From Chryseolinea soli (lineage in GTDB: Bacteria; Bacteroidota; Bacteroidia; Cytophagales; Cyclobacteriaceae), in contig NZ_CP032382.1 of NCBI RefSeq assembly GCF_003589925.1, positions 6,324,001-6,388,000 on the forward strand: a stretch of 64,000 nt of DNA, given 5' to 3'. A program made the position numbers and the translations under genes. The notes under the pieces were generated by a model. It did no database searches. It worked only from the letters and a program-made list of their open reading frames with translations, and was not told the origin of the DNA. Positions within the stretch are counted from its first letter, which is position 1; each line of letters begins with the position of its first letter. Below, one piece after another: positions 8,300 to 16,278 of the stretch.

Positions 8300-10663
8300 T
8301 TACTCCGACTTCAACGAATTCACCGGATTCGTCACGGCCGCTTTCAAGGTTTGATAGCTGATGGTCGCCAACGTGATCAGCAACGCCGCGAGCCCGGCCT
8401 GCGCAAAAGTGACCCAGGAGATCGCGACCCGGTAGTCGTATTGGGCCAACCACTTGTTCATATAGTGAAAAGAAACGGGCACGGCCAACCCACAGGAGAT
8501 AATAACCAGCACGACAAAGTCCTTCGAGAGGAGTTGCCACAACTGGGGTACGGACGCGCCCATTATTTTTCTCACGGCGATTTCCTTTGTGCGTTGCTCC
8601 GCCACAAACGACGCCAGTCCAAAGAGGCCAAGACAGGAGATAAAGATGGCCAGGGAGGCGAAGATGCCGGCCAGGGATGCCATCCTTTCTTCGCTGGCAA
8701 ATTTTTTCGCGTAGGCTTCGTCGACAAATTCGAAATCGAAGGGTACGGAGGGATCATATTTCTGAAACACAGGCTCAACTTTCTTCAGCGATTCGCTCAT
8801 GCTTTGGTTGGCGGCTAGTTTTACGGTGATGAAGCCCATCGGAAATGGACTGGCATAGTAGATGGTGGGCTTTACCATTTCGAAGGGCGATTCCATGAGC
8901 ATGTCTTTCACCACGCCGATCACGGTCAGATTGTCTCCATACAACGTGATGCCCTGTCCTACCGGGTCTTTGAATCCCATCAGCTGAGCGGCGGTCTGGT
9001 TGATGATAATTGATTTTATATCGGCCACTTGCCGCATCATATCACGGCCAGCAATGATTTCGTAGCCCATCACTTTGCCAAACTCGGGGCCTATGCCGAT
9101 CGTGCCAAAAAGTGGATGGTATTCGGGATCCTTGCCTTGCCACGTGAGGGATGTCGTCAGGCCGCCGTAGCCGGTGACGGCGGTCGATGATTCGGCAACT
9201 TCCTCGATGGCACCGGTCTGCAGCAGGTCATGGCGCAGGGCATCGAAGTGGTCGTGCAAGGTGGTGGTGTTGGATTGAATGGTGATGAGTCTTTCACGGT
9301 TATATCCCGAAGGCCGTGTCTTGGAGTGTTGGATCTGGTTGTAGACGATCATGGTCGATACAATGAGAATGATCGATACGGAGAATTGCGTGACGACCAA
9401 CACTTTTCTGGGAATGACGGCAAACTTGCCGGCGCGGGATGTTCCGCGTAAGATTTTAGCCGGTCGAAAAGAGGACAAGTACAACGCCGGGTAACTGCCG
9501 GCAAAGAAACCAGTGATCAAACAGAACGACAATGCCGACAACCATAAAAGGGGATTCGACCAAAGTATCGTGATGTCTTTGTCGGCGATGGTGTTAAAAG
9601 TCGGAAGCGTCAATTGCACCAGGACCAATGACAGGCCAAAGGCAAGACCGACCACCAGGAAGGTCTCGCTGAAAAGCTGCGTGATGAGTTGAGTTCTGAA
9701 CGAACCGAGCGTCTTGCGAATGCCGATTTCCTTCGCGCGCTTTTCCGACCGCGCCGTGCTGAGGTTCATAAAGTTGATGCAGGCCAACACAACGATGAAC
9801 ACGCCGATCAGAGAAAAGACCTTCACGGATTCGATGCGGCCACCCACCAGCTTGCCGTCTTGCCAGGTGCTATGCAAATGCCATTGGCTCATCGGGTGCA
9901 GGAAGAACTCGGGTTTGTAGGGGATCTTGCTATCCTTCTTCATCCGGATGTCTTTGATCAATCCCGACACGACAGCGAAGTCGGCTCCTTCTTTTAGTTG
10001 TGCGTAGACCTGGTAATTATTGTTCTCCCAGTTTCCCACATTTGACTTTGCAGCAAAATCATTGGTGACAAACAGGCTCCAGGGGGCAATGAAATTTACG
10101 TTCCAGAAGTCGCTGTTGCGGGGAATGTCTTCGTAGACACCGGCGACGGTAACGGTGAGCTTGTTGTCGATGGTCAGGATCTTGTTGATGGCGCTTTCGT
10201 TGCCGAAGAGCATCTGCGCATAGGATGCCGAGAGCAAAATGGAATTCATGTCCTTCGAATCATTTCCCTCGACCACTTTCACACTCATCATGCCGGTGAA
10301 GTCCGGCTCGGCATAGATGCCTTGCTTGGCGAATTTATTGTCTTCGTAGGCCACGGTGGGCATGGAGAAATAGGCCATCGCGACTTTTTCAAAGTCGGGA
10401 TAATGCTCCCGGAGTTCGTCTGCCATGGGGCTGGGCATTACTGTATAAGGTGCTTTTTTGCCATCGAAGGTCACGAACTGGTAAACCTGTGCGACGCGCG
10501 GGTATTGACTATGGTAGTGATTGAAGGACAACTCATCGTACACCCACAACCCAATCAGCATCGCGACCGCCATACCTGCAGCAAGCCCTCCGATGTTGAT
10601 GACGGAATAAACTTTGCTTTTGAGGATGCTTCTCCAGCCGGCTTTGATATAACTTTTGAACAT
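8300..10663 (-). CDS. ABC transporter permease, MacB/FtsX type (787 aa)
   Basis: Second paralogue with the same architecture: membrane segment near 17-42, MacB-type periplasmic domain, FtsX block after the coupling sequence RAKEIGIRKTLGS, a second periplasmic domain, and a final FtsX block after TKEIAVRKIMGAS. The stop is about 155 bp upstream of the start of the 798-residue permease, so the two may be cotranscribed. It is closer in sequence to the third copy (13671-16049) than to the first: both share the TARSEKRAKE/KRSKE stretch and a similar C-terminus ending NSLKSE/KSLRTE. No ATPase partner is seen. Confidence 0.88.
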   Translation of the reverse strand: MFKSYIKAGWRSILKSKVYSVINIGGLAAGMAVAMLIGLWVYDELSFNHYHSQYPRVAQVYQFVTFDGKKAPYTVMPSPMADELREHYPDFEKVAMAYFSMPTVAYEDNKFAKQGIYAEPDFTGMMSVKVVEGNDSKDMNSILLSASYAQMLFGNESAINKILTIDNKLTVTVAGVYEDIPRNSDFWNVNFIAPWSLFVTNDFAAKSNVGNWENNNYQVYAQLKEGADFAVVSGLIKDIRMKKDSKIPYKPEFFLHPMSQWHLHSTWQDGKLVGGRIESVKVFSLIGVFIVVLACINFMNLSTARSEKRAKEIGIRKTLGSFRTQLITQLFSETFLVVGLAFGLSLVLVQLTLPTFNTIADKDITILWSNPLLWLSALSFCLITGFFAGSYPALYLSSFRPAKILRGTSRAGKFAVIPRKVLVVTQFSVSIILIVSTMIVYNQIQHSKTRPSGYNRERLITIQSNTTTLHDHFDALRHDLLQTGAIEEVAESSTAVTGYGGLTTSLTWQGKDPEYHPLFGTIGIGPEFGKVMGYEIIAGRDMMRQVADIKSIIINQTAAQLMGFKDPVGQGITLYGDNLTVIGVVKDMLMESPFEMVKPTIYYASPFPMGFITVKLAANQSMSESLKKVEPVFQKYDPSVPFDFEFVDEAYAKKFASEERMASLAGIFASLAIFISCLGLFGLASFVAEQRTKEIAVRKIMGASVPQLWQLLSKDFVVLVIISCGLAVPVSFHYMNKWLAQYDYRVAISWVTFAQAGLAALLITLATISYQTLKAAVTNPVNSLKSE

Positions 10664-10737
10664 GGCGTTGTCGTTTAGTTAGGGGATCGCTTTGAGATCA
10701 CAGACGGGTGCCTGCAGCATGCTGAGATAAGAATAGT

Positions 10738-10753
10738 GCCAGAATTTTCTGGC
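10738..10753. promoter_or_regulatory. Palindrome upstream of permease gene
   Basis: GCCAGAATTTTCTGGC, a perfect 7-bp inverted repeat with 2-base spacer, about 75 bp upstream of the start of the 8300-10663 permease. It could be an operator; there is no further support. Confidence 0.35.
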
Positions 10754-10913
10754 GTAAACGAGGCGAAAAACAAGGATCGCTAGAAAGTAGCTTGCCCGAT
10801 TCCGGGCGATCATGTTCGGAGGTGGTGGATGACGCTAAGGTTCTTTACAAGAATGAGATCCAAGGTGAGCCGGACGAAGAGCCGACACCCGCCGCGAAAA
10901 AAATTACTCCATC

Positions 10914-12188
10914 CTAATCCGACGCCCAAAGATCTTTTATGGTTTCCTCTTGCGAGTAGCCCACCGGGCAGGATTTACTTTTTAGATTTGCCCTATAGCT
11001 ACCAAAGGTCTCATTCGGACAAGAGATCATCCGGCAGCCGGGCATCTCCAGGTGGCCATTGGGATCATTTTGTTTTATCCATTGGTGAGCATAGACCAGC
11101 CATTGATTTCTATAGGCCTCGGGTTGTAGCGAAAACCAGGAGATCTCATCCCATCCCCAGATAAAATGCGAGGTGGTGTCGGCTACGTTGGTTTTGTCGC
11201 TTCTTCCAAAATTGTCGAACTCCACCAGGTACGGGAGGCTCTTGCTTTCCCATCCGCTTGGCGAAATACAGCCTTTGCTTTTGTGGTAGAGGGCATCCAG
11301 GTGGCCTGCTTCCAGTTTTCCTTCATACGGTTTTGCCGGGATAGCTTTTATCCGTAGTGGAAAGGAATTGAAATCGATGAGGCTGACACCATCCTTGATC
11401 ATATCACCTTTGGGCACATGGGCATCGAGCAGCACCCAATGGCGCCGGGCGTGTTTTGTTGCATAGCGTCGTATATCGGAAAGTAAGGTGGCCCACGCTT
11501 TCCGGTCCGGGTCGTTCATGCCCATCAGTTCAACCTGTCCCAGGTGAAAGGCCTCACAGCCAATGTTGATGTAGGACGCGGCCAGATAGTAGAACCACAG
11601 TTGGGTCTCCGGGCGGCTGATGTCTGGTACGCTGCTTCCTTTTCTCCAGTGATCAACTCCTTTGCCTCCGGTGTTGAGCATGGATCGATAGGAGAAGTTA
11701 CGATCGTCGACCGGCAGGTTGTGATCTTTAAAAACCCAGGCAGGTATTTTTACTTTATCGACATCTTCGGTTATGATTTCGAACAGGCATCCTTGGAAAA
11801 TGATCTCGGGGTCTGTCCGGTGCAAGGTGTCGATGATGGTCTTCGCCTTCTTCCAAAAATTCGGATCGTTCAAGAGGCTTTCTTCTCCCCACCGGTAAAT
11901 AGCCCGGCCAATAAATTTGGCTCCGATGTTCCGGATCATTCGCACGTCGTCTTCATGATACGGGTAGGTCCGTTTGCCCTCTGGCTTTTCGGGCACCAGG
12001 AAAAATGCCATGGTGATGGATTTGTCGAGATAATTTTCCAGGACTTCTCTGGAAATGCCTTTCTCATCAAAGTAATAGGATCTTCGCGGAGGGTTTGATC
12101 CTGCCGAGATAAAAACCAGGACAGACAAAGCCAGCACAACTACTTGTCGGCATCGACGTACTCCTTCCCTCCTAACGTTTGCTTTCAT
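10914..12188 (-). CDS. Secreted hypothetical protein, possible TIM-barrel glycosidase-like fold
   Basis: A 424-residue protein with an N-terminal hydrophobic segment (residues 17-31, VVLALSVLVFISAGS) preceded by arginines, acting as signal or anchor. The remainder is rich in aromatic residues and alternates helix-like and strand-like stretches. Segments such as KFIGRAIYRWGEES, HWVLLDAHVP and YLVEFDNFGRS recall TIM-barrel glycosidases, but no family signature can be named. It lies between two permease genes on the same strand, about 250 bp upstream of one. It may be a polysaccharide-acting enzyme or a surface protein; treat it as unknown. Confidence 0.6.
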   Translation of the reverse strand: MKANVRREGVRRCRQVVVLALSVLVFISAGSNPPRRSYYFDEKGISREVLENYLDKSITMAFFLVPEKPEGKRTYPYHEDDVRMIRNIGAKFIGRAIYRWGEESLLNDPNFWKKAKTIIDTLHRTDPEIIFQGCLFEIITEDVDKVKIPAWVFKDHNLPVDDRNFSYRSMLNTGGKGVDHWRKGSSVPDISRPETQLWFYYLAASYINIGCEAFHLGQVELMGMNDPDRKAWATLLSDIRRYATKHARRHWVLLDAHVPKGDMIKDGVSLIDFNSFPLRIKAIPAKPYEGKLEAGHLDALYHKSKGCISPSGWESKSLPYLVEFDNFGRSDKTNVADTTSHFIWGWDEISWFSLQPEAYRNQWLVYAHQWIKQNDPNGHLEMPGCRMISCPNETFGSYRANLKSKSCPVGYSQEETIKDLWASD

Positions 12189-12405
12189 TATTTTCCATTT
12201 AAGAATTCACTCAAGAAAATCACTTGACGATCTCAAAGGTATTGCGGTCCGATTAATAAGGAATTAATAAGTGATTAATCGAGACACTCGCGTCATTTCC
12301 AATGGAAGGTTTGCGACATTTCACTGACGAAATATGCCGCTCTTATAAAAAATCGAAACAGGGTTATTTCAACGACTTATCTGGATGATCACCGGAGCAA
12401 AGGTT

Positions 12406-12804
12406 TTAGGGCGTTTTAACATCACCCCCGGTACTCAAACCCCAGGTGCACATGGCTTCGATAACGGGTATGAAGGTTTTTCCTTTTTCCGTCAGGCTGT
12501 ATTCGACTTTTTTCTGGCGCTGGTCGTACACCGTGCGTTGTAAAATACCATCGGCCTCCATCTCCCTCAGCTGTGTGGTCAATACTTTTTTACTCAACCC
12601 CTCAACCAGGTGCGCGATTTCTCCAAACCGGTTCACATCATGGACAATGAGATTAAAGATCACCGGTTTCCACTTTCCCCCTATCACGTTATTGGTTAAT
12701 CTGACCGGGCAATTGCCGACCTGATGCACCATCGACAAAAAATGATCAAACCTCCGGGATTTCTTTTGCTCCTGTAAAGTCTGTAAATAGCTGATCCTGT
12801 CCAT
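12406..12804 (-). CDS. HxlR-family winged-helix transcriptional regulator
   Basis: A 132-residue cytoplasmic DNA-binding protein. The core reads CPVRLTNNVIGGKWKPVIF then FGEIAHLVEGLSKKVLTTQLREMEADGILQR and YSLTEKGK, the HxlR winged helix-turn-helix with its conserved N-terminal cysteine, which in some members senses electrophiles or oxidants. The N-terminal extension of about 25 residues is longer than usual. It follows the SDR gene by 60 bp on the same strand, so it probably controls that gene and itself. Confidence 0.9.
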   Translation of the reverse strand: MDRISYLQTLQEQKKSRRFDHFLSMVHQVGNCPVRLTNNVIGGKWKPVIFNLIVHDVNRFGEIAHLVEGLSKKVLTTQLREMEADGILQRTVYDQRQKKVEYSLTEKGKTFIPVIEAMCTWGLSTGGDVKTP

Positions 12805-12864
12805 GCTGCAAGTTACCCAAAAACCAAGCGCTATGGCAGAAGCGCAAAGAGGATCGATTTATTT

Positions 12865-13542
12865 TTACAGGATTCCTGTACCTCCATCCACGTCTATTAC
12901 CTGCCCGGTCATGTAGGGATTGGTCATGAGAAAAATGACGGCGTGACCCACATCGCGATTCGTGCCCATAAACCCCGTAAGACTTTTGGTTGTCGCCGTA
13001 TGATCGCCCTCTTTGTCGATCCAGGTTGGACGAATAGCATTGACTCTTATTGGTGCCAGGCTGACGGCCAACGCCCTGGCAAGCCCCTCCGTGGCGGCGA
13101 AGGCCACGGTGACCAACGTATAGTCTGGGTGCGGCCTGACGGCGTATCCACCGGACATCAGCGTAATCGAACCGCCCGGGTTGATATACTGGGTGGCTTG
13201 CTGCAAAAATTTAAACGTGTGCCAGAACTTGCCATACAGATAGGAACTCTCTATGGTGGGGTATTCTGATTTGAAGCTGGTTTCTCCTCCGGGTGAAGCG
13301 GATATGAACAGGTGATCGAACTTGCCGATCTCTTCCAGCCACGTGGGATACGTATCCGGCAAGGTCAGGTCACCAACGACCGCGCGTGTTTTTGGCCCCA
13401 AGGTTTCTTTTACCGACAGCAGTTGTTCTTTGCTGCGGCCGACAAGGATAACCTCAGCACCTGCCGCCGATGCAATTTTGGCTGTGCCAAGTCCCATGCC
13501 ATGGCTCCCACCGATAAGTACTACTTTTTTCTCCAGTTCCAT
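12865..13542 (-). CDS. SDR-family oxidoreductase (atypical active site)
   Basis: A 225-residue Rossmann-fold protein. The glycine-rich motif GGSHGMGLG (residues 12-20) binds NAD(P), and VNAIRPTWID and a C-terminal GQVIDVDGGTGIL are typical short-chain dehydrogenase/reductase endings. Where the catalytic YxxxK is expected the sequence reads PDYTLVTVAFAATEG, so the lysine is replaced by threonine; catalysis may be changed or lost. It probably forms an operon with the HxlR regulator 60 bp downstream, a common pairing in which the regulator induces a reductase that removes reactive compounds. Confidence 0.85.
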   Translation of the reverse strand: MELEKKVVLIGGSHGMGLGTAKIASAAGAEVILVGRSKEQLLSVKETLGPKTRAVVGDLTLPDTYPTWLEEIGKFDHLFISASPGGETSFKSEYPTIESSYLYGKFWHTFKFLQQATQYINPGGSITLMSGGYAVRPHPDYTLVTVAFAATEGLARALAVSLAPIRVNAIRPTWIDKEGDHTATTKSLTGFMGTNRDVGHAVIFLMTNPYMTGQVIDVDGGTGIL

Positions 13543-13670
13543 TCCCGTGATTTAATTTGACGTATGCCGACGATACCGGCTCAATGTACTGGGATCAATT
13601 TTGAAGATCAAGTAGTTACCTGAAAGTAACCAGAGATCAACGGGTACCTTAGCAGGAATCTGTTCCCACC

Positions 13671-16049
13671 TTATTCCGTTCTTAAACTTTTTGTAGGATT
13701 CATCCACGCGGCCTTGAGCGCCTGATGGCTAACGGTGAGCAACGTAATGGCCAGGACAAGCAATCCTGTGGCAACGAAAGTCACCCATGATATTTCGACG
13801 CGATATTCATATTGTTCCAGCCATTGGGTGGCCAAATAATAGGCCAAGGGCGCACCCAATAAAATGGCTGCCAGGACCAGACGCACAAAATCGCTGGAAA
13901 GCATTTTCCATAAATTAAATACCGAGGCTCCCAGCACTTTGCGGATGCCAATTTCTTTCGTGCGCTGGCTGGCGGCAAATGCGGCCAAGCCAAAAATCCC
14001 CATGCAACTGATAAAAATTGTCAGGATGGAAAATATGGTAGCCAACTTACCAATGCGTTCCTCGCCACTAAACTGCCGCGCGTAATCATCGTCCAGAAAT
14101 TTGTATTCAAACGGGGCTCCAGCGTCGAACTTCTTTATGACAGACTCGATCTTTTCCAAGGCATCGTGCGGCCTTGCCTGTGGATTCAAACGGATCGTTA
14201 AATAGCCCACGCTCGTATAACTGACATAGTACAGGTGTGGTGACTGCTTTGCAAACGGGGTCCAACGGACCTGATCTTTTATCACGCCGATGATCTCCCG
14301 CTCCTTTCCGAAGAAGCTCAGCTTTTTGCCTATGATATTTTTCTCAGAGATCAGTTTCGCGGCCAGTTCGTTTATGATCACCGCGGCAGAATCCGAGCTG
14401 AACTCCCGCGAAAAATCACGCCCCTCAACAAATTGAAAACCATTTGTTTTTGGAAAGTCATGGCTGCAACTGTTCATGGCCACCAAAGGCCGCAGCGCCG
14501 GATCTTTCCCCTCCCAGGTCAGGGATGCGTCGGCGCTCATCGCGCCCGTGATGGGGAAGTCGGATATCGCCATATTTTCAACAGCCCCCGACGACAGAAG
14601 TTCGTGACGCAAGGAGTTGTAATTCGCTTTTGCCAAATCTTCCGTTCGGATGGCGATGTGGAGAATGCCCTCCCGGTCAAAGCCCACCGGTCTGTCTTTT
14701 GCGTGTTGAATTTGACGGAAGACGATCATGGTACTAATGATGAGCACAATAGAAGTCGTGAATTGAAAGATGACCATGATCTTTCGCGGCAAGGCTGCAA
14801 AACGGCTTGCTTTGAATGCACCTTTCAAAACCCTGACCGGATTGAAAGACGATAAATACAATGCCGGGTAGCTGCCAGCCAGAAAACCCGTGACGACGAT
14901 GAATGTCAGGGATACCAAAACAAACTTCAGATCCGTCCATGGCATGGTCATCTTTTTATCGGCCAAGACATTGAACCAGGGTAAAGAAACAGCTGCCATG
15001 ACCAGCGCCAATAAAAAACCAATCGTCACCATCAGCAGCGACTCGCTCAGGAACTGGGCCACTAATTGGTTGCGCGCAGACCCCATTACTTTTCGAACGC
15101 CTACTTCCTTTGAGCGTTTCTCGCTGCGGGCGGTGCTGAGGTTTGTAAAATTTATACACGCCAAAAGCAGGACAAAAACTCCAATAATGCCAAACATCCA
15201 CACAAACTTGATTTGCCCACCCTTGTTAATGCCATCTTTAAATTCACTATAGAGATGCCATTTCTTCATGAGAAATATAATGCCTTCGGGTTTGACGGCT
15301 TTCCCATCGTTCGAGGCTTTATCATAGAGGACATGTTTTATTTTGGGTTCAACCTGATCGAACAGCCCTTCATTTTTCAAGAGCACGAAACACTGAAACG
15401 TATAGCTTTCCCAGCTATTCTGGGTCTTTCGGTTGGCTTCGCTGGCGCTGAAGTAATACGCCATCGGCAACAACATCTTGATGTCTGCAAAGGATGAGTT
15501 CGCTGGAAAATCTTCAAATACACCGGTAACCGTGAGCAGGTCCCGGTTATCGAATTTTATCATTTTACCAACCGGCGAATCACCAAACAACGAACCAGCC
15601 AGTGTTTTGGAGACCATGACGGAGTGAACGTCGTTCAACGCCGACGTGCCCTGCGCTATCTGAATAGAAAACATGCTGACAAACTGAGGCTCCACAAAAA
15701 GGCCGCTCTTCGACAATTTCGTTTCATTATAAGCAACAATATGTTCCCGGGGCCAGGAGGCCATGGCCACTTCTTCAAATTCGGCAAAATTGCTTTTTAA
15801 GGCCTCACCGATCGGCGCGGGAACATCATTGAGCGTCAGGGTCTCCTCGCCGAACGTCATATGATGATAAACCTGCCCGAGGCGATCATAGTTTTTAAAC
15901 GACCTGTCATAATTCAATTCATCAAAAACCCACAGCCCAATCAGGAGGGCAACGGCCATGCCAATGGCCAGACCACAGATGTTGATAAAAGAATATCCTT
16001 TGGTTCTGATGATGCTGCGCCAGCCGATGGTAAAGTAGTTCTTGAGCAT
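13671..16049 (-). CDS. ABC transporter permease, MacB/FtsX type (792 aa)
   Basis: Third paralogue: N-terminal membrane segment (about 18-42, SFINICGLAIGMAVALLIGLWVF), MacB-like periplasmic domain, FtsX block after KRSKEVGVRKVMGSA, second periplasmic domain, and last FtsX block after TKEIGIRKVLGAS. The SDR-HxlR pair and the secreted hypothetical gene lie between it and the other two copies. The polysaccharide genes are upstream on the same strand, separated by heptamer repeats that could fold into a long hairpin. No ATPase gene is nearby, so its partner must be encoded elsewhere. Confidence 0.88.
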   Translation of the reverse strand: MLKNYFTIGWRSIIRTKGYSFINICGLAIGMAVALLIGLWVFDELNYDRSFKNYDRLGQVYHHMTFGEETLTLNDVPAPIGEALKSNFAEFEEVAMASWPREHIVAYNETKLSKSGLFVEPQFVSMFSIQIAQGTSALNDVHSVMVSKTLAGSLFGDSPVGKMIKFDNRDLLTVTGVFEDFPANSSFADIKMLLPMAYYFSASEANRKTQNSWESYTFQCFVLLKNEGLFDQVEPKIKHVLYDKASNDGKAVKPEGIIFLMKKWHLYSEFKDGINKGGQIKFVWMFGIIGVFVLLLACINFTNLSTARSEKRSKEVGVRKVMGSARNQLVAQFLSESLLMVTIGFLLALVMAAVSLPWFNVLADKKMTMPWTDLKFVLVSLTFIVVTGFLAGSYPALYLSSFNPVRVLKGAFKASRFAALPRKIMVIFQFTTSIVLIISTMIVFRQIQHAKDRPVGFDREGILHIAIRTEDLAKANYNSLRHELLSSGAVENMAISDFPITGAMSADASLTWEGKDPALRPLVAMNSCSHDFPKTNGFQFVEGRDFSREFSSDSAAVIINELAAKLISEKNIIGKKLSFFGKEREIIGVIKDQVRWTPFAKQSPHLYYVSYTSVGYLTIRLNPQARPHDALEKIESVIKKFDAGAPFEYKFLDDDYARQFSGEERIGKLATIFSILTIFISCMGIFGLAAFAASQRTKEIGIRKVLGASVFNLWKMLSSDFVRLVLAAILLGAPLAYYLATQWLEQYEYRVEISWVTFVATGLLVLAITLLTVSHQALKAAWMNPTKSLRTE

Positions 16050-16113
16050 AGGGAGGGTGGTTAAAGTTGAAGCTTCGAGGCTTAGGATGACGCGGACGGC
16101 GAAAAAGTTTCAA

Positions 16114-16169
16114 GGGAGCCAGAAGCCGGGAGTCAGGAGCCAGAATCCAGGAGCCAGGAGCCAAGAGCC
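16114..16169 (+). repeat. Heptanucleotide tandem repeat (8 copies), left arm of inverted repeat
   Basis: Eight 7-bp units, consensus [AG]GGAGCC (for example GGGAGCC, AGAAGCC, AGGAGCC, AGAATCC, AAGAGCC). Bases 16133-16163 are the exact reverse complement of 16295-16325, giving a perfect 31-bp inverted repeat with a 131-bp spacer. It lies just upstream of the 792-residue permease gene. Confidence 0.85.
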
Positions 16170-16278
16170 ATGGGTTAGATCTAGAGTTGGTGTCAAATTG
16201 GAAGTAAGCACTCGCCTGACCGCGTGGCGAAATAGCCAATTGCAATCATGCGTTATCATGCCTCCTAAGTTCCTGAAT

